Below, piece by piece: positions 9,015-17,465 of a stretch of 64,000 nt of DNA (the first letter of the stretch is position 1; every line of letters starts with the position of its first letter). The notes beneath the pieces were generated by a model. The model was given only the letters and a program-made list of their open reading frames with translations. It did no database searches and was not told the origin of the DNA. The DNA comes from Bacteroidia bacterium (lineage in GTDB: Bacteria; Bacteroidota; Bacteroidia; J057): positions 5,332,001-5,396,000 of the forward strand of contig JAWPMV010000001.1 of assembly GCA_033391075.1 (NCBI GenBank), given 5' to 3'. Position numbers and translations under genes: made by a program.

Positions 9015-11660
9015 ATGCGCACATTCAAAAAAGTTACAGTACTCATATGTTTGATACTGGCTGGCATTACTTCATCATTTTCGCAAAGCATTATCGTTTC
9101 TACAGAAGAAGATAGTGTGGTAGTGATAGGAGGTGATTATGCATCCAAAAGCTTCTATAATACCTTCTTTGGAGAACATTACAGAAGTGCATGGCTCGCC
9201 AAAATCAAGGTCCCTTATATTGACCTGAAAGAAGAGCAACTAACTCCCATCAAGCAAGGAGGAGGATTTCAAACAACTTCACTCAGACTTAGCCGACCCG
9301 ACGGTTCTCAATGGGTCTTTAGGTCTATCGCGAAAAATGTAGAAAAAATCTTGCCGGAAGATGTAAGGGGTACCCTGACCCAGGATATCCTTCAGGACCA
9401 AATTTCGGCAGCTCACCCTTATGCCGCCTGGGTAGTTCCCGGTTTGGCAAAAGCAGCTGGGGTAGCTCATGCGATTCCCACGATCGGGGTTGTAAAGGAT
9501 AGTCCCGAACTGGGAGAATTCAGAGAGACCTTCAAAAACCTGCTGGTTCTATATGAGCAAAGGCCTTACAAGGATATGACCAAATGGGACAATTACTACA
9601 ATGCCAAAGATGTAGAGAATACTCCTACAGTCATTGAAAAAACCCTTGAGACCCCGAAACACAGAGTTGATGAAAACAACCTGGTCAGGGCTCGCATATT
9701 TGACTTGCTTATTGGAGATATCGACCGCCATGATGACCAGTGGCGCTGGGGGAAATTTAAAGGTAAAAACGGAACGGTTTACAGACCTTATCCCAGAGAT
9801 CGCGACTTTGCATTTTTGAAAGCTGATGGGTTTTTCCCCTGGTTAGTTGACCGAAAATGGGGAAACAGAAGGGTCAGTAATTTTGACTATAAAACAGAGG
9901 ACCCCGTAGGATTAGCGAGTGGGGGTAATCCACTTGACAGGCATTGGATCACTCAATTGGAGTGGGATGACTGGTCGGCAATCGTAGACTCGATGAAAGC
10001 AGGTCTGACAGATAAGGCTATCGAAGATGCCTTTCTCCGCTGGCCCAAGGAATTGAGAGTCCTTCATGCTGACGAATTGATCGGAAAGCTGAAAGCCAGA
10101 AGGGATAAACTACACGAAACAGCTGAAATCTACTATAAAAGCCTCGCAGAATTTGTTGACATCAAAGGAACCAGCAAAAGGGATCTCTTTGAAATCAGAA
10201 GATTCAGCGATGATGAAACCATTGTCAAAGTCTATAAACTCAAGGAAAAGAGCGGCAAAAAAGATTATGAGTATTATTCTCGAACTTTTAAAACTTCGGA
10301 AACAAAAGAATTAAGAATTTTTGGTTTTGGAGCGAATGACGTCTTTGATATAGACGGAAAAGTCAACTCTGCCATTTTGATTAGAATCATTGGAGGAGAA
10401 GGAGATGATCAGGTCTTGAATAAGTCTATTGTGAGTGGGGGAAAGAAAACCATTATATACGATACCAAGGATGGCAATAGCTTTGATTTCGGTAAAGACA
10501 GTAAAAACCGCACCTCCAATGACACCATTTCTAATAATTTTAACAGAAAAGAAAGAAAATTCAATATAACAGCTCCTTTGATCACCTTCGGTTTCAATGC
10601 CGATGATGGAATTTTCCTTGGAGGAGGCTTTTCTTTTAAAAAATATGGATTCCGCAAAATACCATATGCAGAGAAACATACGCTCTCAGGTACTTTTGCT
10701 ATCGGAGCAGATGCTTTTATCCTCAAATATGGAGGAGAGTGGACGGACGTAGCCAAGAAGTGGGACTTTGTGATCGACGCAAGTGCATCCATTCCCGGAT
10801 ATAATAGCAATTTCTATGGCCTGGGAAATGATACTGAACGCCTGAGGACAGAAGAAAGGTTCTACCATGTCATGCGTTTCAACCAAATCCTATTTGAACC
10901 CGCATTGCGCTGGGCTGATGCAGAAAGCCCTCACCAAATTTCTATAGGGCCATATTTCCAATATTTCTCTGTACAGGAGGAGGCTGATGCAGAAGTTACT
11001 GACCGCTTTGTATTCAACGAAGCCACCGATATGAACCTGATTCCAGCAGAGGATTTTGAGGGAAAGCTGTTTGGGGGATTAAAACTCGGTTATCACTTCA
11101 ATACCACCGATCATGATTTCGCACCCAGAACCGGTGTCAAGATAAATGCAACCGCAACTTATTTTGCCAGGTTTTCAGAATCCAACTTCTATAACAATCG
11201 CAACTTCTTGAGATTGAGAGGAAATATCAGTGCATATCTTGATATGAAACCAATAGCCAGTGTGCTTGCAGTTAGAGTGGGAGGTGCCACCCTTGTTGGG
11301 GATGGATTTGAGTTCTACCAGGCAAATAGCCTCGGAGGATTGAGTATGTTGCTCAATGATCCTAACCTAAGAGGATATAGAAGAAACCGTTTTGCGGGTC
11401 GAAGTACATTATACCAAAATATTGAGCTCCGCACGGCCCTGGTCAAAGTCCCTAACTATGTTGCCACTTTCCGTTTGGGCATCATGGGTACCTTCGACAA
11501 TGGACGTGTTTGGTTGGATGGTGAAGATTCCAGTACCTGGCACCAGGGATATGGAGCAGGGATATGGATAGCTCCCCTCGATGCGATGGTTCTTGCGATC
11601 CAGATGACCTGGTCCGATGAAGACCAACTGCTCGCTTTCAACTACGGATTTAGATTCTAG
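9015..11660 (+). CDS. Omp85-like outer-membrane barrel protein with N-terminal kinase-like domain
   Basis: This 881-residue protein is counted from ATG 9015, which opens a clear signal peptide (VTVLICLILAGITSSFSQ); the in-frame GTG at 8949 only adds a non-signal extension. Residues ~80-300 carry a kinase-like pattern. There is a Gly-rich loop GGGFQTTSLRL at ~82, a strand WVFRSIAK with candidate Lys107, the loop FDLLIGDIDRHDDQW (Asp235, Asp237, Arg238, His239) and PRDRDFAF (Asp262, Asp264). These resemble the catalytic and metal-binding loops of Fam20C/HipA-like atypical kinases. Residues ~510-881 form a beta-barrel of the surface antigen/Omp85 type, with the L6 signature LRGY (Arg786-Tyr788) and a terminal Phe. 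No POTRA domains are seen. The barrel call is solid; the kinase-like call is inference from motifs. The next gene is a paralogue. Confidence 0.82.
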   Translation: MRTFKKVTVLICLILAGITSSFSQSIIVSTEEDSVVVIGGDYASKSFYNTFFGEHYRSAWLAKIKVPYIDLKEEQLTPIKQGGGFQTTSLRLSRPDGSQWVFRSIAKNVEKILPEDVRGTLTQDILQDQISAAHPYAAWVVPGLAKAAGVAHAIPTIGVVKDSPELGEFRETFKNLLVLYEQRPYKDMTKWDNYYNAKDVENTPTVIEKTLETPKHRVDENNLVRARIFDLLIGDIDRHDDQWRWGKFKGKNGTVYRPYPRDRDFAFLKADGFFPWLVDRKWGNRRVSNFDYKTEDPVGLASGGNPLDRHWITQLEWDDWSAIVDSMKAGLTDKAIEDAFLRWPKELRVLHADELIGKLKARRDKLHETAEIYYKSLAEFVDIKGTSKRDLFEIRRFSDDETIVKVYKLKEKSGKKDYEYYSRTFKTSETKELRIFGFGANDVFDIDGKVNSAILIRIIGGEGDDQVLNKSIVSGGKKTIIYDTKDGNSFDFGKDSKNRTSNDTISNNFNRKERKFNITAPLITFGFNADDGIFLGGGFSFKKYGFRKIPYAEKHTLSGTFAIGADAFILKYGGEWTDVAKKWDFVIDASASIPGYNSNFYGLGNDTERLRTEERFYHVMRFNQILFEPALRWADAESPHQISIGPYFQYFSVQEEADAEVTDRFVFNEATDMNLIPAEDFEGKLFGGLKLGYHFNTTDHDFAPRTGVKINATATYFARFSESNFYNNRNFLRLRGNISAYLDMKPIASVLAVRVGGATLVGDGFEFYQANSLGGLSMLLNDPNLRGYRRNRFAGRSTLYQNIELRTALVKVPNYVATFRLGIMGTFDNGRVWLDGEDSSTWHQGYGAGIWIAPLDAMVLAIQMTWSDEDQLLAFNYGFRF

Positions 11661-11667
11661 CAATAGA

Positions 11668-11690
11668 AAAAAGGGTTCTCCCTTTTTGCA
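11668..11690 (+). terminator. Short terminator-like hairpin between the two barrel genes
   Basis: AAAAAGGG (11668-11675), loop TTCT, CCCTTTTT (11680-11687). The stem is A/T-heavy, so termination may be partial and the next gene may still be reached by read-through. Confidence 0.65.
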
Positions 11691-11766
11691 TATAAAATTC
11701 TTCAAATTGGTGGCATAATAACCATCGATTTGAAGAATTTCATTCCCGCCCTGCCCTCCTTCACCT

Positions 11767-14700
11767 ATGAAAAAGAGTCTGTTAAGTATTTTCCTTCTCA
11801 CCCTATGTTGTGTAAAGATTTTTTCACAAGGAGAGAATCAGATACATCGCGTTTTCGTGATAGGAAATACTGCAGATATTCCGGATGAAGAACTCCTTAG
11901 CTACTCTGAGGCTCTTCATCAAATGCTCCTGAAGGTTAGCGATCCTTTTACCCTAATCTATACCGGGGATCTGAGCAGGCAGAAAAAATACGACCAAAAC
12001 GCCCTCAATTACGACTCCATCAGAATCAGCACCCTGCTTCGTGCAGCCCATTTCCCCAATAGCAGACAAATCCTTATTCCCGGAGATGGAGACTGGTTGA
12101 GTTCCGGAGAAGACGGCTGGAAGTATTTTCAGAAATTGGAAAAGATTATAGAAAAATCCTTTGATCGGGTAAACTGGATACCTGGAAAAGGATGTCCGGG
12201 CCCCAAAGATATCCTTTTGGATGATCATCTGATGCTCCTGGGAATAAATACCCAGTTTTGGAATCATCCCTACGAAAGACCGACGCCTACAGAAGCAGAA
12301 TGTGAGATTTCTCGGGATGGGGATTTCGTCGAAGCCCTGGAAGATAAAATAGATGATGCAGGAAATAAGAACATCATCATCGCAGGCCACTACCCTTTAC
12401 TCTCCAATGGCATCTATGGAGGACGCACTTCCTTAAAACGACATATTTTTCCCTTATCTGATAAGAAGAAAAACCTATTCATTCCCCTCCCCATCATCGG
12501 TAGCCTCTATGCCGCTTATCGTCAAAATATTGGCAATAAACTGGACCTGATCAACGAGCGTTTCAATCCCATGAGAGAAACCCTCCTCAATATCATGGCA
12601 GAGAATCGCAGCATGGTGTATTTGTCCGGTCATGAAAAGAACATCCAGATTCTGAAATTCAAAGACAATTTTTTCATCAATAGTGGTTCTGCCTATGAAA
12701 GTAGTTTTGCGAGAAAAGACCCCAAATCTCTGCTGATTTCCAAGGTTCCCGGTTTACTTGAATTGAGATATTATAAAGACGGAAGGGTAAATAGCCAGAT
12801 ATACCGCTATGGAGATAATGGTTTTCAGACAATCAGCCCCCTCAACCTGCTCAACAGTCCTTGTGAAGAAGGACCTCAATTGGAGCTGGAGAATGTAAAT
12901 CTCGCCTATGTCCCTTGCCAGGAACAAGTACCTTTAAATCTTTTCGACTTCCCATTTAGCGGCATATGTACTGCTCAGGGAGGAAAAGAATACCAGGCAA
13001 GTGGGCTGAAACAAGTATTTCTGGGGAAACTTTATCGGGACACCTGGACAAGGAGCATTATGGCTCCCTTTCTGTCTTTAGGAGAAGTCCATGGAGGATT
13101 GAATGTCCTGGAAAGAGGAGGAGGTATCCAGACCCAGTCTCTCAAGTTTCTTGCTGAGAACGGTAGAGAATATGTCTTTCGTTCCACCAATAAAAACCCT
13201 ACCCGAGCTCTGCCCCTGGAGTTTCGAACAAATTTCTTTGTCTCCCTGGTAAAACAGGCAACAGCTACCCAGCATCCCTATGGAGCGCTGGCTGTAGACA
13301 AATTGCTCAACCATACTGACATCCTCCACGTTCATCCCGAACTCTTCCTCATGCCCGATGATCCCCGTCTGGGTCCCTTCCGGCAAGAGTTTGCAGGTCT
13401 ACTCGGTATGCTGGAAGAAAAGCCCAAAGCTGGCCCCAAAATTCCCTCAAGCTTTGATGCCGATGATATTGTAAGGAGTTATGAACTCTTTAAACTCATG
13501 TATGAGCATCACAACCATCGGATAGATGTAAACTCTTTTTTGAAATCCCGAATTTTTGATATTTGGATTGGAGATCGAGGTAGGCATGAGGACAACTTTA
13601 CCTGGGCCATGTTCAAACAAGGGGAGATGTCCATTTTCAAACCGATTCCCAGAGATCGGGATCATGCATTCAGCATCCTCGATGGCGTACTGCCCTGGTT
13701 GATCGACAGGCCCTGGGCCCTGCCCTTTTTTGAAGATTTTGACTACGAAATCAAAGACCTCAAAAGTCTCAACTACTCTGCCAGACATCTGGATCGCTTT
13801 ATTTTGGGAGCAGCTGCAAAAAAAGACTGGGAGATTCTTTGTCAGGAACTCAAAGAAACCTTTGACGAAGAAAAGATTACGGAAGCCATACTCTCCATGC
13901 CTCCAGAGATCTTTGCTATCTCCGGACAGGAAATCATCGCCAAGCTTCAATCCCGCCTCAAAAACATCGACAGTTTTGTCCTCCAATATTATCAGGTTCT
14001 TGCCAAAGAAGTCGACATCATAGGTTCTAATGAGCGGGAATATTTTGAAGTAATCCGAAATCCCGACGGCAGTGTTCAAGTTAAGATGTACGATCTACTT
14101 TCTTTCGAGGAGAGAACGAGGGGCCAAAAGCTCTTTTTCGAGCGCACTTTTTATCCGGAAGAAACCCAGGAAATCAGGCTATATGGACTGGGGAGTAAGG
14201 ACATTATCTTCATTCATGGGGAATCAAAGAACTCCATCAAGGTACGTGCGCTGGGAGGTGATGGAGAAGACCAAATCATAGACCAATCCAAAGTCAGAGG
14301 CTTGGGCAAGAAGACCCTGGTTTATGAGAAAAACCACCGTAGCATACTTGAACTGGGTAAAGAAGCTCGACAATTGAAGCCCAGAGAAGCCATGCTTTAT
14401 GATTATCGCAGGAAAGCTTTCGCCTACCATAGCTATTATCCTGTACCTGTAGTCTCCTACTCTTCGGCAGAAGGCTTAAAAGGAGGATGGGGCTATCTCT
14501 TTACCCGTCGTTCTTTTGGGAAAGAAGATTATGCACACAAACATTTGATTTCTGCATATATCTCTACCCAAAATAACTTTGGCATAAACTATAGCAGCAA
14601 ATTTCGACAAGTATTTAGAGAGTGGGATCTTCAACTCGCCTCAGAATGGGCAAGACCTGATAGGTATAACAATTTCTTTGGACTGGGTAATGAGACCGTC

Positions 14701-15471
14701 CTCAATGACTCACTCTTTGTCGCCAATTTTTACCGCAGTCGAAACCAGACCTTCAATATGAGTGTAGGCCTGCACAGGAGTTTTTGGAGAAAAAGCCTCT
14801 TCAGTTTTGACCTAAGGCTGGAGAAAAATGACAGACAGGAGATAGAGAATAATATTCTTTCACTCGATAAATTTGAGAATCTATTGGGTACTGATGACCT
14901 AATCATTCTTCAAGCTCAGGCAGCCTTAAATCTCGACCTTCGGGATCACGATATTTTACCGGAAAGGGGCATGCAATTGTATCTCTCTCACAAAAATGGC
15001 TACATCCATACTCAGAAAAGTAATTATGGCCTTTCAGAAGGATTTCTCGCCTGGTATGGAACCAATCATAGTATTAATAATCCTCTTACCCTGGGCATCA
15101 AGATCGGAGCGGGAGATGGCTATGGAGAAATTCCATTCTACAATAAATTTGTGCTGGGTCAAAGGGAAAACCTTCACGGATTTCGGAGAAGGAGGTTTAC
15201 CGGAGATGCAATGGCGTATTTAAATTCAGAAGTACGTTTAAAACTGGGGCAGGGAAAGGCACTTATTCCCGTAACCTATGGACTAACTGCTTTTTTTGAC
15301 CAGGGTCGTGTATTTCTGGATGGTGAGGATTCCCAAAAGTGGCATAAAGGATATGGCATTGGCATGTACATCATTCCTGCCAGCCGCAAACTCACCCTGA
15401 ATATGGCCTTCGGATTCTCAGAAGAATCAAAAGCTCTATTCCTCTTTAATCTAGGCTCCTTTCTTCGCTAG
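11767..15471 (+). CDS. Fusion: degenerate calcineurin-like phosphoesterase + kinase-like domain + outer-membrane barrel
   Basis: A 1234-residue protein with signal peptide LLSIFLLTLCCVKIFSQ. Residues ~26-345 match the stand-alone phosphoesterase encoded just downstream (shared HIFPL, IPLP..GS.Y), but metal ligands are altered. Motif I has Asn34 where the neighbour has Asp. GNHDW is GDGDW (106-110). GHEH is GHEK (288-291). Asp68 and His208 remain. Residues ~450-740 match the kinase-like region of the upstream paralogue: GGGIQTQSL, VFRSTNK (Lys476), IGDRGRHEDN (Asp603, Gly605 replacing Asp) and PRDRDHAF (Asp630, Asp632). Residues ~890-1234 form the barrel; the L6 signature reads LHGF (1137-1139) instead of LRGY. 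Both enzymatic parts therefore look eroded, suggesting a regulatory or binding role. Its end is 3 bases from the convergent phosphoesterase gene. Confidence 0.85.
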   Translation: MKKSLLSIFLLTLCCVKIFSQGENQIHRVFVIGNTADIPDEELLSYSEALHQMLLKVSDPFTLIYTGDLSRQKKYDQNALNYDSIRISTLLRAAHFPNSRQILIPGDGDWLSSGEDGWKYFQKLEKIIEKSFDRVNWIPGKGCPGPKDILLDDHLMLLGINTQFWNHPYERPTPTEAECEISRDGDFVEALEDKIDDAGNKNIIIAGHYPLLSNGIYGGRTSLKRHIFPLSDKKKNLFIPLPIIGSLYAAYRQNIGNKLDLINERFNPMRETLLNIMAENRSMVYLSGHEKNIQILKFKDNFFINSGSAYESSFARKDPKSLLISKVPGLLELRYYKDGRVNSQIYRYGDNGFQTISPLNLLNSPCEEGPQLELENVNLAYVPCQEQVPLNLFDFPFSGICTAQGGKEYQASGLKQVFLGKLYRDTWTRSIMAPFLSLGEVHGGLNVLERGGGIQTQSLKFLAENGREYVFRSTNKNPTRALPLEFRTNFFVSLVKQATATQHPYGALAVDKLLNHTDILHVHPELFLMPDDPRLGPFRQEFAGLLGMLEEKPKAGPKIPSSFDADDIVRSYELFKLMYEHHNHRIDVNSFLKSRIFDIWIGDRGRHEDNFTWAMFKQGEMSIFKPIPRDRDHAFSILDGVLPWLIDRPWALPFFEDFDYEIKDLKSLNYSARHLDRFILGAAAKKDWEILCQELKETFDEEKITEAILSMPPEIFAISGQEIIAKLQSRLKNIDSFVLQYYQVLAKEVDIIGSNEREYFEVIRNPDGSVQVKMYDLLSFEERTRGQKLFFERTFYPEETQEIRLYGLGSKDIIFIHGESKNSIKVRALGGDGEDQIIDQSKVRGLGKKTLVYEKNHRSILELGKEARQLKPREAMLYDYRRKAFAYHSYYPVPVVSYSSAEGLKGGWGYLFTRRSFGKEDYAHKHLISAYISTQNNFGINYSSKFRQVFREWDLQLASEWARPDRYNNFFGLGNETVLNDSLFVANFYRSRNQTFNMSVGLHRSFWRKSLFSFDLRLEKNDRQEIENNILSLDKFENLLGTDDLIILQAQAALNLDLRDHDILPERGMQLYLSHKNGYIHTQKSNYGLSEGFLAWYGTNHSINNPLTLGIKIGAGDGYGEIPFYNKFVLGQRENLHGFRRRRFTGDAMAYLNSEVRLKLGQGKALIPVTYGLTAFFDQGRVFLDGEDSQKWHKGYGIGMYIIPASRKLTLNMAFGFSEESKALFLFNLGSFLR

Positions 15472-15474
15472 CGC

Positions 15475-16650
15475 TTAGTGATTCGGACCGTATAGCTTTT
15501 CCCGAAACACCACAACTCCCTCTTTATTTTCTCCCAGCGGTTCCCAGTACTCTACCCAGGCCGAACCATCTGTATAAAAATTCACTCGGGCATAACCTCT
15601 TTCCATGTGCACAAAAGCAGCCCCTTTGCCTGTTCTCCCATAACTCACTTTTGCACCTGTTCCACTAAGAATATGATGCACATTTTTGACTTTATTGTAT
15701 TGGAGAATGTGTTCGTGTCCGGCCGAAATCACAACATTCTTTTCACCCGAAACCGCTTCCATCATTGCAGCTTTCAATTCCTGATAGGGTTCGCCGGATA
15801 AGTCTTCAGGTGAAATCCCTGATTTTCGTGCACCAACATAGATAGAACCCAGTACCGGCAAAGGGATATAGAGATTGTCTACCAAAGCTGTGAGAGGAAA
15901 AATGTGATCCCAAAAGCGATACCTCCCACCATGATTCCCATTGGTAAAAAAGGGATGATGTTGGGTAATCACGATATGTTTATCCTGATTTTCTGCGACC
16001 ACCTCTTTTAACGCCTGGATAAAGCCTTCTTTGGTGTAGGCTTTACACCCATCTTCTGCAGCAATCGGTTTTTCATATTTATGCAACCACCACTCCGTAT
16101 CCACCAATACCAAAGCTAAATTGGGATGGGGATGGATAACCACAGGACCGGGGCATCCATTTTGCGGATAAAAGGAAGTATCCGAATCCATATAGGTACG
16201 TACATAATCAGCCTGCCTTTGGATCCCTTCCAATCCCCCTTCTCCCTGATCATTCCAATCATGATTTCCGGGAATAAATACTGACCATGCAGCCGCTCCT
16301 TTGACGGCATCCATTTGACCTTCCAATCTCTTTTCCGATTGCTTGCGCAATTTATGCCCCTCTTCCGGCAGGCCAGCCGGGTAAATATTGTCCCCCATAA
16401 AGACGACCGCATTTCCGGGATTATTGGCTTCATCCAACTGCTTGCGAAGCATTGTCATCACCTTATCTCCCGTATAAACTTTGCCTGCATCCCCTACCAG
16501 AAATACAGAATGTTCTATTTCTGATTCAGGAGGAGCCGCTTTGTTCTTCCAATCTGCATAAGATTCATCATACCAGGGCTTCCTGGCCGCGCAGGAAACA
16601 ATAAATAGAGAAAGAAATAAAAGAGATAATAGGTTTATGGTGGACTTCAT
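15475..16650 (-). CDS. Calcineurin-like metallophosphoesterase, lipoprotein
   Basis: This 391-residue protein is read from ATG 16650, which gives a 20-residue lipoprotein signal with lipobox IVSC; in-frame ATGs at 16671 and 16734 are alternatives. All phosphoesterase motifs are present: LVGDAG (Asp54), FMGDN (Asp87), IPGNHDW (Asn129, His130), QHHPFF and AGHEHIL. Together they build a two-metal site. Substrate is unknown: the family includes phosphoprotein, nucleotide and phospholipid phosphatases. It is homologous to the N-terminal domain of the convergent barrel fusion gene, and unlike that domain it keeps the metal ligands. Lipidation would place it on the periplasmic or outer face of the envelope, close to the barrel proteins. 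Confidence 0.88.
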   Translation of the reverse strand: MKSTINLLSLLFLSLFIVSCAARKPWYDESYADWKNKAAPPESEIEHSVFLVGDAGKVYTGDKVMTMLRKQLDEANNPGNAVVFMGDNIYPAGLPEEGHKLRKQSEKRLEGQMDAVKGAAAWSVFIPGNHDWNDQGEGGLEGIQRQADYVRTYMDSDTSFYPQNGCPGPVVIHPHPNLALVLVDTEWWLHKYEKPIAAEDGCKAYTKEGFIQALKEVVAENQDKHIVITQHHPFFTNGNHGGRYRFWDHIFPLTALVDNLYIPLPVLGSIYVGARKSGISPEDLSGEPYQELKAAMMEAVSGEKNVVISAGHEHILQYNKVKNVHHILSGTGAKVSYGRTGKGAAFVHMERGYARVNFYTDGSAWVEYWEPLGENKEGVVVFREKLYGPNH

Positions 16651-17060
16651 TGATTTCCGTTTGATCAGCATTACAAACTCACCCTCAAAAAAAGGAAAGT
16701 TCAAGTTTACAATTAAAAACTCATTTTCTCCCATCCTTGTTTCAAATACGACATTGACTTATATCTTCAGTTTCCATGATCTTTTATACATCCTCATTTT
16801 CTTTGAAAAAGGCCTTAATAGAATCACCCTTTCCTGTCAAATCAGAAAAAAGATTACCTTTTTAAGGAAAATCCTACATATCTCTCTTTTTTAGGCTGAT
16901 AATTCGTGCATAGAAGAAACTAATCGCATATTTTTGCCGTTAATAGAACATACAAACAAACAAGCATGGTTCCTTTTTCAGGCTACCACTTCTTGTAAAA
17001 ACAAACCTAACAAACCACTTTTTATTAGAACACGAGTACTTTAAACCTGGAATTTCACTA
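16651..17060. other. Intergenic region, 410 bases, no gene seen
   Basis: AT-rich divergent promoter region between the phosphoesterase gene (minus) and a small membrane protein gene (plus). TATTTTTG at 16929-16936 fits a -7 element for the plus-strand gene; no clear -33 element was found. If the phosphoesterase starts at 16671 or 16734, part of this is coding. Confidence 0.4.
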
Positions 17061-17465
17061 ATGTCTTTATCCCCCAACCTGAAAACGACACTTCTGTACG
17101 TAGCTAGTCTATGTGTATTCAGCCTGTTCCTTTTCGCGATACTACAAGGTTGGTATGCCACTAGAAATGTCGATCAATTTGAACAAACCGAGAAAAATCT
17201 GACACAGGAAATCTCTGATTTGGAGATATCTTTGGCTGAACTCGAACAAAATCTTTTGATGAAAAATCAGCAATTGATCATGAGGGATCAATTGTTAGAA
17301 GAGAAAAATATTGAATTGGATTACCTCAATCATGAGGTAAGTAAATGGAAGTCCCTTTACTTTCGACAGAAGAAAGCAAATCCTGAAGCCAGCAATCCTG
17401 TGATTGTCAATGCCAGTATAAAGGAGAATCAGGCTTCTTCTTTATCTTCTTTTAAAATGCGATAG
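17061..17465 (+). CDS. Small single-pass membrane protein with coiled coil
   Basis: 134 residues, not a family I recognise. One transmembrane helix at about residues 9-30 (TLLYVASLCVFSLFLFAILQG) is followed by a long charged helix (about 35-105) with heptad-like leucines and glutamates, expected to form a coiled coil. A short Ser/Asn-rich tail ends the protein. This layout resembles small accessory proteins of cell division or envelope complexes, but no function is claimed. Its last 37 bases overlap the 3' end of the convergent sigma-54 response regulator gene. Confidence 0.6.
   Translation: MSLSPNLKTTLLYVASLCVFSLFLFAILQGWYATRNVDQFEQTEKNLTQEISDLEISLAELEQNLLMKNQQLIMRDQLLEEKNIELDYLNHEVSKWKSLYFRQKKANPEASNPVIVNASIKENQASSLSSFKMR

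Noticed and set aside
13447-14079. 210-codon minus-strand frame
   Set aside because: Opposite the barrel fusion gene; no motif, and the plus-strand frame is conserved with its paralogue.
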